From: Methanoregula sp. PtaB.Bin085
Lineage (GTDB): Archaea; Halobacteriota; Methanomicrobia; Methanomicrobiales; Methanospirillaceae
Length of the DNA: 59,186 bases
NCBI RefSeq assembly: GCF_002067035.1
Contig: NZ_MVQB01000010.1
Coordinates: forward strand, 1 to 59,186
Direction of reading: 5' to 3'
Part shown: piece after piece, positions 50,001-58,841 of the stretch
Position numbering within the stretch: position 1 is the first letter of the stretch
How the letters are laid out: the number at the start of each line of letters is the position of its first letter
The notes under the pieces: model-generated
Seen by the model: the letters and a program-made list of their open reading frames with translations, nothing else
Told to the model about the DNA's origin: nothing
The model's database searches: none
Translations under genes and position numbers: made by a program

Positions 50001-50351
50001 TCAGAAGTGTGTCGTAACCAGCTCAATGATCTTATCGATCTCTTCGGGTGTGAGCGTAAAACGCTCCTTGGCAAAGATGGCACGTACCTCGTCGCGGGTC
50101 TTTGGCATGATGTTGGCGATGCGGTACGCGATCTCGGGCTTCATCTTCTCCATCTGCACGAGCTGATCGACAAGGTCCTTTGCCTTTTCCGGAGTGGTTT
50201 TTGCAAGCTGATTGGCATGCTCGGTGCTGCGCCGGAACTCGTATGACGATTCTTTCTCGGCAGCGATCCTTTCGGCTTCGAGGCCGGCCAGGACACTGCG
50301 CAGCTCCGGGAGCGTAACCTTCTCTTCGCTAATGATACCCTTTACTTTCAT
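50001..50351 (-). CDS. rpoF: RNA polymerase subunit F (Rpb4-like)
   Basis: A 116-residue Rpb4 homologue that with RpoE forms the stalk of archaeal RNA polymerase, binding the emerging RNA. Starts MKVKGIISEEKVTLPEL; later segments LVDQLVQMEKMKPEIAYRI and LTPEEIDKIIELV match the HRDC-like fold. The ATG at 50351 fits the family; three codons of open frame precede it. Gap of 21 bases after L21e. Confidence 0.94.
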   Translation of the reverse strand: MKVKGIISEEKVTLPELRSVLAGLEAERIAAEKESSYEFRRSTEHANQLAKTTPEKAKDLVDQLVQMEKMKPEIAYRIANIMPKTRDEVRAIFAKERFTLTPEEIDKIIELVTTHF

Positions 50352-50372
50352 GCCAATCACCTGACAGAGAAT

Positions 50373-50663
50373 TTACTTTTGTGCTTTTAGATGTTGTGGT
50401 CTTGCAATGACGACCTTGTCGGCGTCACCGTCGCGGATAGCGAGCATCCATGCCCGGCCGCGCTGGCCGATGACGGTACCGGTCTTCCCGTGGAAGCGGC
50501 GGTGCGGCATACCCTTCTGGATACTGGATTCCACGACAACGTGGACCCGGTCCCCGATCTCGAACCGCTGGATAACGGAGGTGACGGGGGGAAGTCCCCG
50601 CTTTCTCAATTCCTTCTTGAACTTGTACCGTGTCTTCTTTCTTGGACCATTGTGATGTGCCAT
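50373..50663 (-). CDS. rpl21e: Ribosomal protein L21e
   Basis: A 96-residue protein of the large subunit (eL21). Begins MAHHNGPRKKTRYKFKKELR; IGDRVHVVVESSIQKGMPH and the SH3-like FHGKTGTVIGQRGRAWML segments are characteristic. It lies two bases after pus10. Confidence 0.96.
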   Translation of the reverse strand: MAHHNGPRKKTRYKFKKELRKRGLPPVTSVIQRFEIGDRVHVVVESSIQKGMPHRRFHGKTGTVIGQRGRAWMLAIRDGDADKVVIARPQHLKAQK

Positions 50664-50665
50664 TG

Positions 50666-51898
50666 TTATTCTCCCTCCTTTGCTCCTTCCACCTGCGTAA
50701 CGTCGAGGCTGGTGACGAGAGCCTTTCTCTTCAGGATCTCGGCAAGACTGGGGGTGGTTCTGCCCGAGTCACCGGATACGAGTTCCTTGATGTAGAGGCC
50801 GGCTTCGCCCAGGACTTCGACAACAAATCTGCCGTCCTGCTCCCCTACGAGACTGATATCCAGGACTCTGCGCTCCCGGACCTTGTCGGCTCTCCGGTGT
50901 GCGACCCTTTCGGGCGTGCGCTGCTGTATTGTGACGCCCTTTAGGGAATCCAGGGCTTTTGCGAACTCATCCGCAGATAATTCGCCGTCAACCTCGACCA
51001 GGATCCTGTATTTTTTATGCGCTTTGTTTGATTTAAGGGTTTCCACCTCCGAACGGTCCGCCCAGCGCTTCAACGCCACGGAAACGCGTCCATCAGCAGT
51101 CCGGTTGATCTCTGCCTCAAGCTCTGCAAGGTCAACGGACCGTTTCTTCGGGGCAACCACCTCGAGGATGAACGGCCGTCCGGTGCCGACCATCCGGGCG
51201 TCGATGTCCTCCCGGCCGGCCCCGTGCAGCACCGCGTTTTCCGCGTTGAACAACTCTATTACCGGCCTTCCGATGAGTTCCTCTACCGAATCGAGATACT
51301 GGGCACCGGTGAAGTTACACTTCTCGCAGCCCTTCCCCCTGCATACCCGGCAGTCCCAGTGCGTCTGGGGGATGCCCCGCTCGAACTTCTGGTACCTGCC
51401 ATAGAAGAAAACGGAATTGATCTGCACCTCGACATTCCCCGAAGCAGGATCGAGGATGACGACAACCTCCGGTTTTTTTATGTCTGCGATCCTGCCAATG
51501 CGTGCCGAGACTGCCTTGCCGACCTCCCGGTTTACCTCGGACTTGAAGGGTTCGGGATCGGTCAGGGAGAGATCGCTCCAGACCATCTCCTCGTTCTCCG
51601 CTATGAGTGGCGGGACACGGCACCCGACAAGGAACGTCGAGAATTCAATTCCCTTCACCGCATCGGCCACCCGGTCTGCCCAGAGGGGGATCGAGTCAAA
51701 GAAATTTGCGCAGACCCAGCATGAACCCCCGGCAGGTTTATAGGGCCGGTTTTCCGCAAGTGCAGACGCTATCCGGATCCCACGGCCGCGTTCGTCATTG
51801 GAGAGCCCGTGCGAGCGTTTCCCGAAGAACCTGCCGAGGCAGTGATCGCAGATCTCCCCATAGGCCAGGATGGCCTTTGCCTGTTCGTTTATGTCCAT
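50666..51898 (-). CDS. pus10: tRNA pseudouridine synthase Pus10
   Basis: A 410-residue Pus10, which makes pseudouridine 54 (and 55) in archaeal tRNA. N-terminal cysteines of a zinc-binding module (ICDHCLGRFFGKR, SCWVCANFF) and THUMP-like region; catalytic Asp in GREDIDARMVGTGRPFILEV; middle CRVCRGKGCEKC cysteine cluster. Overlaps trmY by ten bases; TrmY methylates the base that this enzyme makes. Confidence 0.94.
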   Translation of the reverse strand: MDINEQAKAILAYGEICDHCLGRFFGKRSHGLSNDERGRGIRIASALAENRPYKPAGGSCWVCANFFDSIPLWADRVADAVKGIEFSTFLVGCRVPPLIAENEEMVWSDLSLTDPEPFKSEVNREVGKAVSARIGRIADIKKPEVVVILDPASGNVEVQINSVFFYGRYQKFERGIPQTHWDCRVCRGKGCEKCNFTGAQYLDSVEELIGRPVIELFNAENAVLHGAGREDIDARMVGTGRPFILEVVAPKKRSVDLAELEAEINRTADGRVSVALKRWADRSEVETLKSNKAHKKYRILVEVDGELSADEFAKALDSLKGVTIQQRTPERVAHRRADKVRERRVLDISLVGEQDGRFVVEVLGEAGLYIKELVSGDSGRTTPSLAEILKRKALVTSLDVTQVEGAKEGE

Positions 51899-52467
51899 CC
51901 GCAGCTCCTCCGGTCCAGTTCATTGCGAAGAACAGTAATGGCATGATCGGCGTGAAGGCACTTCGGCCCCACGGAATACCGGGGGCAGTCGCGGATCAGT
52001 ATCTCTTCACCCTCCGTGAAATTCAGGTGATCCGAGAGGAGGTACGCTTCCGGCAGGGTTTCTGCCTTCCGGATATCGATCCCGTTTTCATCCAGTACCG
52101 CAAAGGTATGCTCGGTAATCAGCCGGTCAAGGCCGCCTTTCCGGATAAAAACCCCCTGCGCGGCCTCACGGAATTCGCTGCCGCATGGCGTGTCGATCAC
52201 CTTTTTTATCAGGGCGGCAGCGCTGCGCTCGTCAGGAGAAAGGGACCGCACCAGCGCACCCGAAAACTTCACAGTCCTGGGTCCGGCCGGTTCGCCGCAG
52301 AGGACGAGGTAGCAGTCGGTATCCCTCCTCATGTCATGTGAGAGGAAGAGCGATGCGTTCACGCACCGGCAGAGCACGTCCATCCTGCCGCCACTGCCCG
52401 GAAGATCATTGATCGAGAAGCCCCCGTCCGTCCGGGCATGGTGCCCGATGATTGCAAAGGAGGTCAT
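51889..52467 (-). CDS. trmY: tRNA (pseudouridine54-N1)-methyltransferase
   Basis: A 192-residue SPOUT methyltransferase that makes m1-pseudouridine 54, the archaeal replacement for m5U54. N-terminus FAIIGHHARTDGGFSINDLP; the C-terminal SAM knot EGEEILIRDCPRYSVGPKCL ends with a cysteine cluster. It acts after Pus10, encoded by the overlapping gene, so the pair completes one modification pathway. One base after srp54. Confidence 0.93.
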   Translation of the reverse strand: MTSFAIIGHHARTDGGFSINDLPGSGGRMDVLCRCVNASLFLSHDMRRDTDCYLVLCGEPAGPRTVKFSGALVRSLSPDERSAAALIKKVIDTPCGSEFREAAQGVFIRKGGLDRLITEHTFAVLDENGIDIRKAETLPEAYLLSDHLNFTEGEEILIRDCPRYSVGPKCLHADHAITVLRNELDRRSCGWT

Positions 52468-52468
52468 C

Positions 52469-53794
52469 TTACTGCATTCCGGAGAAGCGTTTCATCAGGC
52501 GCTGCATGTTGAACTTCCCGCCGCTTGCGCCCCGCAGGCCCTTGAGGGTCCGCTGCATCATCTTGTAGTATTTCAGGAGTTCCCGCACCTCGTCCGGAGA
52601 TGCCCCGGCGCCATGGGCGATCCGCTGCATGCGGGAGCTGTTGATCAGCGACGGATCGTCAAGTTCCCCGGGCGTCATTGAGTCCATGATGATCCGGTAG
52701 CGGACCATTTTTGTACTTGTCACGTCGTAGACGCCTTCCGGCAGCTCCATGTTCCCGAGCGGGAGCATTCCCATGATCTGTTTCAGGGGCCCCATCTTGT
52801 TCAGGGCCTCGAGCTGCTTGTACATGTCGCGAAGGGTGAACTTCCCCTTCATCATCGCGTCCACGTTCACGTCCTCGGGCCTGATGGCTTCGTTTGCTTT
52901 CTCCATCAGCGCCTTGAGGTCGCCCATGCCGAGGAGACGGGAGATAAACCCGTCGGGATCGAACCGTTCGAGGTCCTCGATCGTTTCTCCGCTGCCGATG
53001 AACGCAATCCCGCTCCTGGTCTCGGCAACCGCCGACAGGGCGCCGCCTCCCTTTGCGGTGCCGTCCATCTTCGTGATGATGACACCGTCGATATTGATGG
53101 CTTCGTGGAACCGTCGTGCCTGTTCGCTCGCCATCTGGCCGAGCGCGGCATCGATCACGAGCCAGCGGTGCGTTGCCTTTGTCAGCAGGTTGAGGTCGAT
53201 GATCTCCCTGATCAGGTCCGCTTCCAGCGCATGCCGGCCCTGGGTATCTACGATGATCAGTTCCTGCTCCTTGAGCGCTGCAAGTCCTTCGCGGGTGATC
53301 TTCAGGGCGTCCTTTTCCTGCGGGTTGCCGTAGCAGGGAACGTGGATCTTCGTGCACAGGGTCGAGATCTGGTCGAAGGCACCGGGACGGAACGTATCGG
53401 CGCAGATAACCCCCACCTTCATTCCCTTCTTCTGGAAAAACCGGGCAAGCTTTGCCGTCGTGGTGGTCTTGCCGCTTCCCTGCAGCCCCGCCATGAGGAT
53501 CGTCTGGGGCTCAAGTTTCACATCAGTGGATGCCCAGACGAGCCGGACAAGCTCCTGGTACACGATCCGGAGCACGTGCTCGCGGACTGTCATACCCTTG
53601 GGAGGTTCTTCCTCGAGCGAGCGGGTGCGGACTGATTTTGACAGTTCCATCACCAGCTTTACATTGACATCGGAGGATATCAGCGCCCGCTGGAGGTCTT
53701 TTACCAGCTCGTCAACGGCTGCCCGGTCAATGACCGTCTTGCCTGCAAGCTTCTTGAGGGCGTCCTTGAGCGATGATGAGAGTCCGTCGAGCAT
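52469..53794 (-). CDS. srp54: Signal recognition particle protein SRP54
   Basis: A 441-residue SRP GTPase that binds signal sequences and targets ribosomes to FtsY. N domain (about 1-85), G1 [18 protein letters not shown]3 here [11 protein letters not shown] (DTQGR instead of the usual DTAGR), TKMDG (G4), and the Met-rich M domain ([25 protein letters not shown]). Its start overlaps the ftsY stop. Length typical. Confidence 0.96.
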   Translation of the reverse strand: MLDGLSSSLKDALKKLAGKTVIDRAAVDELVKDLQRALISSDVNVKLVMELSKSVRTRSLEEEPPKGMTVREHVLRIVYQELVRLVWASTDVKLEPQTILMAGLQGSGKTTTTAKLARFFQKKGMKVGVICADTFRPGAFDQISTLCTKIHVPCYGNPQEKDALKITREGLAALKEQELIIVDTQGRHALEADLIREIIDLNLLTKATHRWLVIDAALGQMASEQARRFHEAINIDGVIITKMDGTAKGGGALSAVAETRSGIAFIGSGETIEDLERFDPDGFISRLLGMGDLKALMEKANEAIRPEDVNVDAMMKGKFTLRDMYKQLEALNKMGPLKQIMGMLPLGNMELPEGVYDVTSTKMVRYRIIMDSMTPGELDDPSLINSSRMQRIAHGAGASPDEVRELLKYYKMMQRTLKGLRGASGGKFNMQRLMKRFSGMQ

Positions 53795-54858
53795 CAGGCA
53801 TCACCCAGCAGTTCCCCGACAACCCCTGCCGGTTCAAAGGGGGCGATGTCATCGTAGGATTGGCCGGTCCCGATGAACATGAGAGGTTTTCCGATCGTGT
53901 GGGCAATCGAGATCGCGGCACCTCCCCGCGAGTCCATATCCGCCTTGGTAAGGACAACGGCATCTGCCCCGACGGTCTTGTCGAACTCGGCCGCACGGGT
54001 CACGGCATCGTTCCCCGCAACTGCTTCATCGACATAGACCACGAGATCGGGTTTCATCACACGCTTGATCTTGTCGAGCTGGCTCATCAGGTTTGCCTTG
54101 TTATGGAACCTTCCCGCGGTGTCGGCGAGAACGACATCGATCTTGTGCGAGGTGGCGTACTGGACCGTATCAAAGAGGACTGCAGACGGATCGCCACCTT
54201 CCGGGTGCTGGATGATCTTGATCCCGAGACGTTCCGCATGGACACCGATCTGTTCGATGGCACCGGCACGGTAGGTATCGCCTGCCCCGATAACAACGGA
54301 GAATCCCTGCTTTTTCAGGTACGAACCGATCTTGGCAACGGTCGTGGTTTTACCGGTCCCGTTCACGCCGGTGAACAGGATCTTGACCGGCCGGGGATGG
54401 GACCGGATGTACGCCTGCAGGTCGAAACCGCTGCCCAGCACGTCAAGCAGCGCATCGCGGAGCGCCCCGACAACAAGAGAATCCACGGATTCGCCAATCT
54501 TGCGGTGCTTCCCGACAAGGCTCTTTTTTACATGTGCGATGATCGCATCCGTTACCGGGAGGGCGACATCGCTTTCGAGCAGGGTCATCTCCAGTTCGGA
54601 GAGTGCATCGGATACATCCTTCTCCGAGACGATCAGCTCGCGTTCGATCAGGAGGACCTTGAATTTGTCAACAATCGTTGGTTTTACGGTTATTTCGGGA
54701 GTTACCGGGGGTACGGATTGTTTTTCCGGAGCCGGCGCTGATGTATTCGATGCACCAGTCTTTTCAGCATCGGCTGCCGGAGAGGTAATTACCGTCTGGA
54801 TGCTCGAACCCAGCCGGCTCCGGGCTGCCTGCAGCTTTTCCCTCAGTCCCCCGAACAT
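53794..54858 (-). CDS. ftsY: SRP receptor FtsY
   Basis: A 354-residue SRP receptor GTPase. A charged, low-complexity N-terminus (about 1-60, with [17 protein letters not shown]) precedes the N domain; G1 [16 protein letters not shown]3 [16 protein letters not shown]4 [10 protein letters not shown]. It docks SRP54 at the membrane; the two are adjacent in most euryarchaea. Twenty bases after pfdA. Confidence 0.96.
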   Translation of the reverse strand: MFGGLREKLQAARSRLGSSIQTVITSPAADAEKTGASNTSAPAPEKQSVPPVTPEITVKPTIVDKFKVLLIERELIVSEKDVSDALSELEMTLLESDVALPVTDAIIAHVKKSLVGKHRKIGESVDSLVVGALRDALLDVLGSGFDLQAYIRSHPRPVKILFTGVNGTGKTTTVAKIGSYLKKQGFSVVIGAGDTYRAGAIEQIGVHAERLGIKIIQHPEGGDPSAVLFDTVQYATSHKIDVVLADTAGRFHNKANLMSQLDKIKRVMKPDLVVYVDEAVAGNDAVTRAAEFDKTVGADAVVLTKADMDSRGGAAISIAHTIGKPLMFIGTGQSYDDIAPFEPAGVVGELLGDA

Positions 54859-54877
54859 AGAGAAAGTTTCCCCGTGG

Positions 54878-55312
54878 TTATTCCTGGCCCGCGGCCATGG
54901 ACTGCTGGTATGCAGCCTCGAGCCTCTTGTTAATCTCGTTCATCTGGGAACGCAGACGATCAAGGGTCTCGGCTACTTTCTTCTGGGAGGCTTCCATCTC
55001 GATGATCCGCTCTTTTAAGTACTCGACTGCCTCCTTGTTCGGGCGCTCGACAACGACTTCCGCACCGATTGCAAGCATCACCTTCTCGGGCTCGAGGATC
55101 TTTGCCCTGACGGTTGCACCCCCGCCGATCTGCATCAGGACAACCCCGTCCTCCGATGCCATCATCCCTTCGAGAGCCTCGATCGCTGCATGCGCCTCCA
55201 TACGGCCGTTTTCCAGCATCTCCAGCTGGCTGACAAAGATCTCTGCCTGCTGCCCGTATTCCTTGAGGTACTGCTGGAGCATCAGCAGTTCGCGCTGGTC
55301 GATTGGTTGCAT
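54878..55312 (-). CDS. pfdA: Prefoldin alpha subunit
   Basis: A 144-residue prefoldin alpha: helices 1 and 4 are long coiled coils (QRELLMLQQYLKEYGQQAEI; EASQKKVAETLDRLRSQMNE) with the central double beta-hairpin (VLMQIGGGATVRAKILEPEK, VMLAIGAEVVVERPN). It pairs with PfdB at 8590. The ATG at 55312 begins MQPIDQREL, the family start; the longer frame is rejected. Usual neighbour ribosomal protein LX (L18Ae) is missing upstream. A TATA-like TGTATTTATGAT lies near 55395-55405. Confidence 0.9.
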   Translation of the reverse strand: MQPIDQRELLMLQQYLKEYGQQAEIFVSQLEMLENGRMEAHAAIEALEGMMASEDGVVLMQIGGGATVRAKILEPEKVMLAIGAEVVVERPNKEAVEYLKERIIEMEASQKKVAETLDRLRSQMNEINKRLEAAYQQSMAAGQE

Positions 55313-56105
55313 TGTCTCTGCCAAAATCTGCCACCCCGTATTCTTATCGGGAAAATAATCCTGACTCCTGATATGTATGTCCTCCGGTATCATAAATACA
55401 TCATGGTGACTGCGTCCTGTCACGGAATAATTCCGCAGACGTATTCAATCACCACTCCTTCAGTCCGGTGAAGCAGAATCCTGCACGCACCGGACTTTCT
55501 GCAGTCACAGGAGCAGGTACTCCATCCTTCGGGCCATGGGGGGTCACCCCCTCAGGAAAAAACCGGAGGGGGGGGGAGGTACCCCCACCCCCCTACAGAC
55601 ACCGGAACGGACAAGGAGGATTCCGAGGCATCCGTCCCGGTTTCTCCGGCAATGACTCCGGGAAAATCACGGACTCCGCGCTACCCGGTCTCAGCGGTTC
55701 TGCTCTGCAACCGGGGGGTACCCCCTCCCTCCCCCCATGATGTCTGGGGGGGTCACCCCCCTCCGGAAAAAACCGGAGGGGGGGGAGGTACCCCCACCCC
55801 CCTACAGACACCGGAACGGACAAGGAGAATTCGGAGGCATCTGTCCCGGTTTCTCCGGCGATGACTCCGGGAAAATCACGGACTCCACCCTACCCGGCTG
55901 CAGCAGTTCCGCTCTACAACCCGGTGGGGGGTACCCCATCCCTCCCTTCATGGTGCCCGGGGGGGTCACCCCCTCCGGAAAAAAAACCGGATGGGGGGGA
56001 GGTACCCCCTCCCCCTGTCCGTGTCCATGGTATTGTCCACAGGCCTCATTTATTACAATTAACGCCCCAGTATCTGGTACAGACGATCATTGTCTGAGGA
56101 GGCGT
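55313..56105. other. 793-base gap filled by tandem repeats
   Basis: Divergent promoters of pfdA and the homospermidine synthase flank a G/C-tract tandem repeat (55536-56025). Frames that cross the repeat (for example 55468-55740) give Pro/Gly-rich shadows without family similarity, so I call no gene. GGAGG (56097-56101) is the ribosome binding site of the next gene. Confidence 0.6.
55536..56025. repeat. G-tract-rich tandem repeat, about 2.3 copies of 210 bp
   Basis: The landmark GGGGGTCACCCCC recurs at about 55538, 55747 and 55960 (spacing 209 and 213 bases). Each unit continues with a hairpin CTCCGGAAAAAACCGGAG, then GGGAGGTACCCCCACCCCC, ACAGACACCGGAACGGACAA, GTTTCTCCGGCAATGACTCC and CGGGAAAATCACGGACTCC, ending in GGGGGTACCCC. 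The third copy is partial. Long G and C runs could form quadruplex or cruciform structures. The units differ by scattered substitutions, so the array is not recent. Confidence 0.88.
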
Positions 56106-57551
56106 ATGATGGATTTCAAGAACAAGGTTCTGATTATCGGGTATGGCGCTGTCTGCAAATGCATGTTCCCGATCCTGCTCCGCCACGTGAATATCCCCCT
56201 TGAGAATATCACCATCATCGACTTCAAGGACAAGTCGGCTGACCTCAAGGCCTGGACCGCGGGTGGACTCCGGTTCTTCAAGAAGAAGATCACCCCGAAG
56301 AACTTGACCGAGATTCTTTCTGAGTACCTCTCGCCGGGCGGCCTTTTAATCGATGTTGCGTGGAACATCGACTGCTGCGAGGTCGTGCAGTGGTGCCACG
56401 ACCACCAGGTCCTCTATGTCAATACCTCGGTTGAGGCGTGGGATCCGGATGCTGCCATCCTCACGGCATCCCCGTACGAGAAGACCCTGTATTTCCGCCA
56501 GATGAAGCTCATGGATCTGACCAGGGACTGGAAGGATGCCACGACCTGTGTTGTCGATCACGGCGCAAATCCCGGCCTTATCTCGCATTTCGCCAAGCAG
56601 GGCCTCGTGGATCTCGCCCAGAAGATGATCGCCGACAAGATCGCAAAGGATCCGGAGAAGATCAAACGCCTCATCCGGGAAAAAGAGTTCGGCCAGCTCG
56701 CCATGGAGGTCGGCGTCAAAGTCATCCACTGCTCCGAACACGACACCCAGATCTCCCGGTCTCCCAAGAAGGTCGGTGAATTTGTCGGAACCTGGTGTGT
56801 CGAGGGACTCAGGGAAGAGGGAATCGCTCCTGCTGAGATCGGGTGGGGCACTCATGAGAAGACCCTCCCCCCGAACGCGATCGTCCCTCCGGTGGGCCCC
56901 AAGAATGGTATCTTCCTCCCGAAGATGGGAATCAATACCTGGGTCAGGTCCTGGATCCCCGACCAGGAGATCATCGGCATGGTCATCAGGCACGGGGAGG
57001 CGTTCGGCATCTCCGACCGGTGGACTGTCTGGAAGGATGGCAAGGCCATCTATCGCCCGACTGTCCATTACGCCTACATGCCGTGCGATGCAACCATCGC
57101 CTCGCTTCACGAACTGCGCGCCCGGAATTACGTGCTCCAGCACAAGATACGGATCATGAGCGACCGGGAGATTGTGTCCGGTGCTGACATTCTCGGTGCT
57201 CTCCTGATGGGACACCCCTACAAGTCATGGTGGACCGGCAGCATCCTTGCCATCGATGATGCCAAGAAACTGGCGCCCGGACAGAATGCGACGACGATCC
57301 AGGTAGCGCTTGGTATTGTCAGTGCCGTGATGTGGATGATCCGGAACCCGAAGAAGGGATTCTGCCTCCCCGACGACCTCCCCCATGAGTTCGTACTGGA
57401 AATCGCAAAACCGTACCTGGGAGAATTTTATTCAGGACCCTCGGACTGGACCCCGCTGAAGAACCGTATTGTCTATATCAAGGAGAATCCCGAGAATAAT
57501 TACGACCATGAGGATGTCTGGCAATTCAAAAACTTCTTATTCGTGCAGTAA
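56106..57551 (+). CDS. hss: Homospermidine synthase
   Basis: A 481-residue enzyme of the bacterial-type homospermidine synthase family (saccharopine dehydrogenase-like fold), using NAD to join two putrescines or a putrescine and spermidine unit. NAD site LIIGYGAVCKCMFPILLRH; DHGANPGLISHFAKQGL; WGTHEKTLPPNAIVPP; GMVIRHGEAFGIS and HYAYMPCDATIASLHELRAR. ATG at 56106 follows GGAGG; a longer frame into the repeats is rejected. Twelve bases before a PLP decarboxylase that could supply the diamine. Confidence 0.85.
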   Translation: MMDFKNKVLIIGYGAVCKCMFPILLRHVNIPLENITIIDFKDKSADLKAWTAGGLRFFKKKITPKNLTEILSEYLSPGGLLIDVAWNIDCCEVVQWCHDHQVLYVNTSVEAWDPDAAILTASPYEKTLYFRQMKLMDLTRDWKDATTCVVDHGANPGLISHFAKQGLVDLAQKMIADKIAKDPEKIKRLIREKEFGQLAMEVGVKVIHCSEHDTQISRSPKKVGEFVGTWCVEGLREEGIAPAEIGWGTHEKTLPPNAIVPPVGPKNGIFLPKMGINTWVRSWIPDQEIIGMVIRHGEAFGISDRWTVWKDGKAIYRPTVHYAYMPCDATIASLHELRARNYVLQHKIRIMSDREIVSGADILGALLMGHPYKSWWTGSILAIDDAKKLAPGQNATTIQVALGIVSAVMWMIRNPKKGFCLPDDLPHEFVLEIAKPYLGEFYSGPSDWTPLKNRIVYIKENPENNYDHEDVWQFKNFLFVQ

Positions 57552-57563
57552 ATCTATGATATA

Positions 57564-58781
57564 ATGACAAAAACTGCGCTGGATACGAAGAAGAAGCGGA
57601 AGAAAAAAGGGACTGAGGAAACCCCCGTCCCCCATATCGGGAAGATAAACAAAGAACTCCTGCTGGACCTTGCTGCAAAACACGGAACCCCTATTTTTGT
57701 CATCGATCACGAAAAACTTCGGGAAAATTACCGCGAGTTCCGGAGGCACCTGCCGGATGTTCAGGTTTATTTTGCCGTCAAGGCAAATTCCAACCCGGAG
57801 ATTGTAAAAACCCTGTTTAAGATCGGAAGCAGTTTTGACGTGGCATCGATGCCTGAATTCATGATTGTATACGAGAATATCAGGGACATGCCAAAGAATG
57901 AGCGTCAGGAATGGATCTGGGACAAGATCATCTACGCCAATACCATCAAACCGATCGAGACGCTCGAGGCCCTTGACAAGTACAAACCTCTCGTCACCTT
58001 TGACAACCATCACGAGATCCTCAAGATCCGTGACCACGCACCCCATGCCGGGCTTGTTCTCAGGATCCGGGTGCCCAACACCGGCTCAATGGTCGAGTTG
58101 TCATCCAAATTCGGGGCACACCCGGGTGAAGCGGTGGACCTCATTGCCGAAGCATTCGATAACGGCCTTGTTGTCGAGGGGCTGAGTTTCCACGTTGGCA
58201 GCCAGTGCACGAACTTCGAGAATTACATGCAGGCCCTCCAGCTCTCGGCAAATATCATCAAGGAGGTTGAAGACCGGATTGGAAAGAAAATACGCATTCT
58301 CGATATCGGGGGCGGGTTCCCGGTCAAGTATCATCCCGGCATCCGGTCCATTCGGACACTTGCCAGGAAGCTGAATATGGAGATAAAAAGGCTGTTTCCT
58401 ACGGATATGCAGATCCTTGCCGAGCCGGGCAGGTTCCTTGTCGCCAATACCTGCACCCTGGTAGCAAAGGTAGTCGGCAAGGCAGTCCGCGACGGCAAAC
58501 CCTGTTATTATATCAACGACGGGGTCTACCATACCTATTCGGGACAGGTGTTCGATCATATCAATTACCCGGTCCTGCCCTTCAAAGAGGGGGAAACACA
58601 GATCTCCGCGGTCTTCGGGCCCACCTGCGATGCATTCGATACTATCACCCTTTCTGCCGAACTCCCCGACCTTGAGATCGGCGATCTGGTGTACTCTGAA
58701 AATATCGGCGCCTATTCCCACGCATCATCAACGTATTTCAACGGGTTCCCGCCGGCTAAGGTCGTGCATATCAACCGCTGA
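57564..58781 (+). CDS. Type III PLP decarboxylase (ornithine/lysine or carboxynorspermidine type)
   Basis: A 405-residue alanine-racemase-fold decarboxylase. A lysine-rich N-terminal tail (KKKRKKKGTEE) precedes the domain; PLP lysine in VYFAVKANSNPEI; HVGSQCTNFENYMQAL; the PLP phosphate-binding DIGGGFPVKY; active-site Cys in FGPTCDAFDTI. The CDAFD form suits ornithine decarboxylase-like enzymes, which would provide putrescine to the homospermidine synthase upstream, 12 bases away. DAP decarboxylase is less likely. Substrate not proven. Confidence 0.83.
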   Translation: MTKTALDTKKKRKKKGTEETPVPHIGKINKELLLDLAAKHGTPIFVIDHEKLRENYREFRRHLPDVQVYFAVKANSNPEIVKTLFKIGSSFDVASMPEFMIVYENIRDMPKNERQEWIWDKIIYANTIKPIETLEALDKYKPLVTFDNHHEILKIRDHAPHAGLVLRIRVPNTGSMVELSSKFGAHPGEAVDLIAEAFDNGLVVEGLSFHVGSQCTNFENYMQALQLSANIIKEVEDRIGKKIRILDIGGGFPVKYHPGIRSIRTLARKLNMEIKRLFPTDMQILAEPGRFLVANTCTLVAKVVGKAVRDGKPCYYINDGVYHTYSGQVFDHINYPVLPFKEGETQISAVFGPTCDAFDTITLSAELPDLEIGDLVYSENIGAYSHASSTYFNGFPPAKVVHINR

Positions 58782-58841
58782 TTCTTTTTTTCTCACGTTT
58801 CAGGGATATCCATTAACGGGATGGAAACCAACGGATAGAAT

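Noticed and set aside
55468-55740. Pro/Gly-rich frame with repeated PPPYRHRNG
   Set aside because: It follows the 210-bp tandem repeat and its reading frame changes between units, so the sequence is better explained as non-coding repeat.
55536-56025. CRISPR array
   Set aside because: The unit is about 210 bp with internal hairpins, not 25-37 bp repeats with unique spacers. No CRISPR-like repeats were seen elsewhere.
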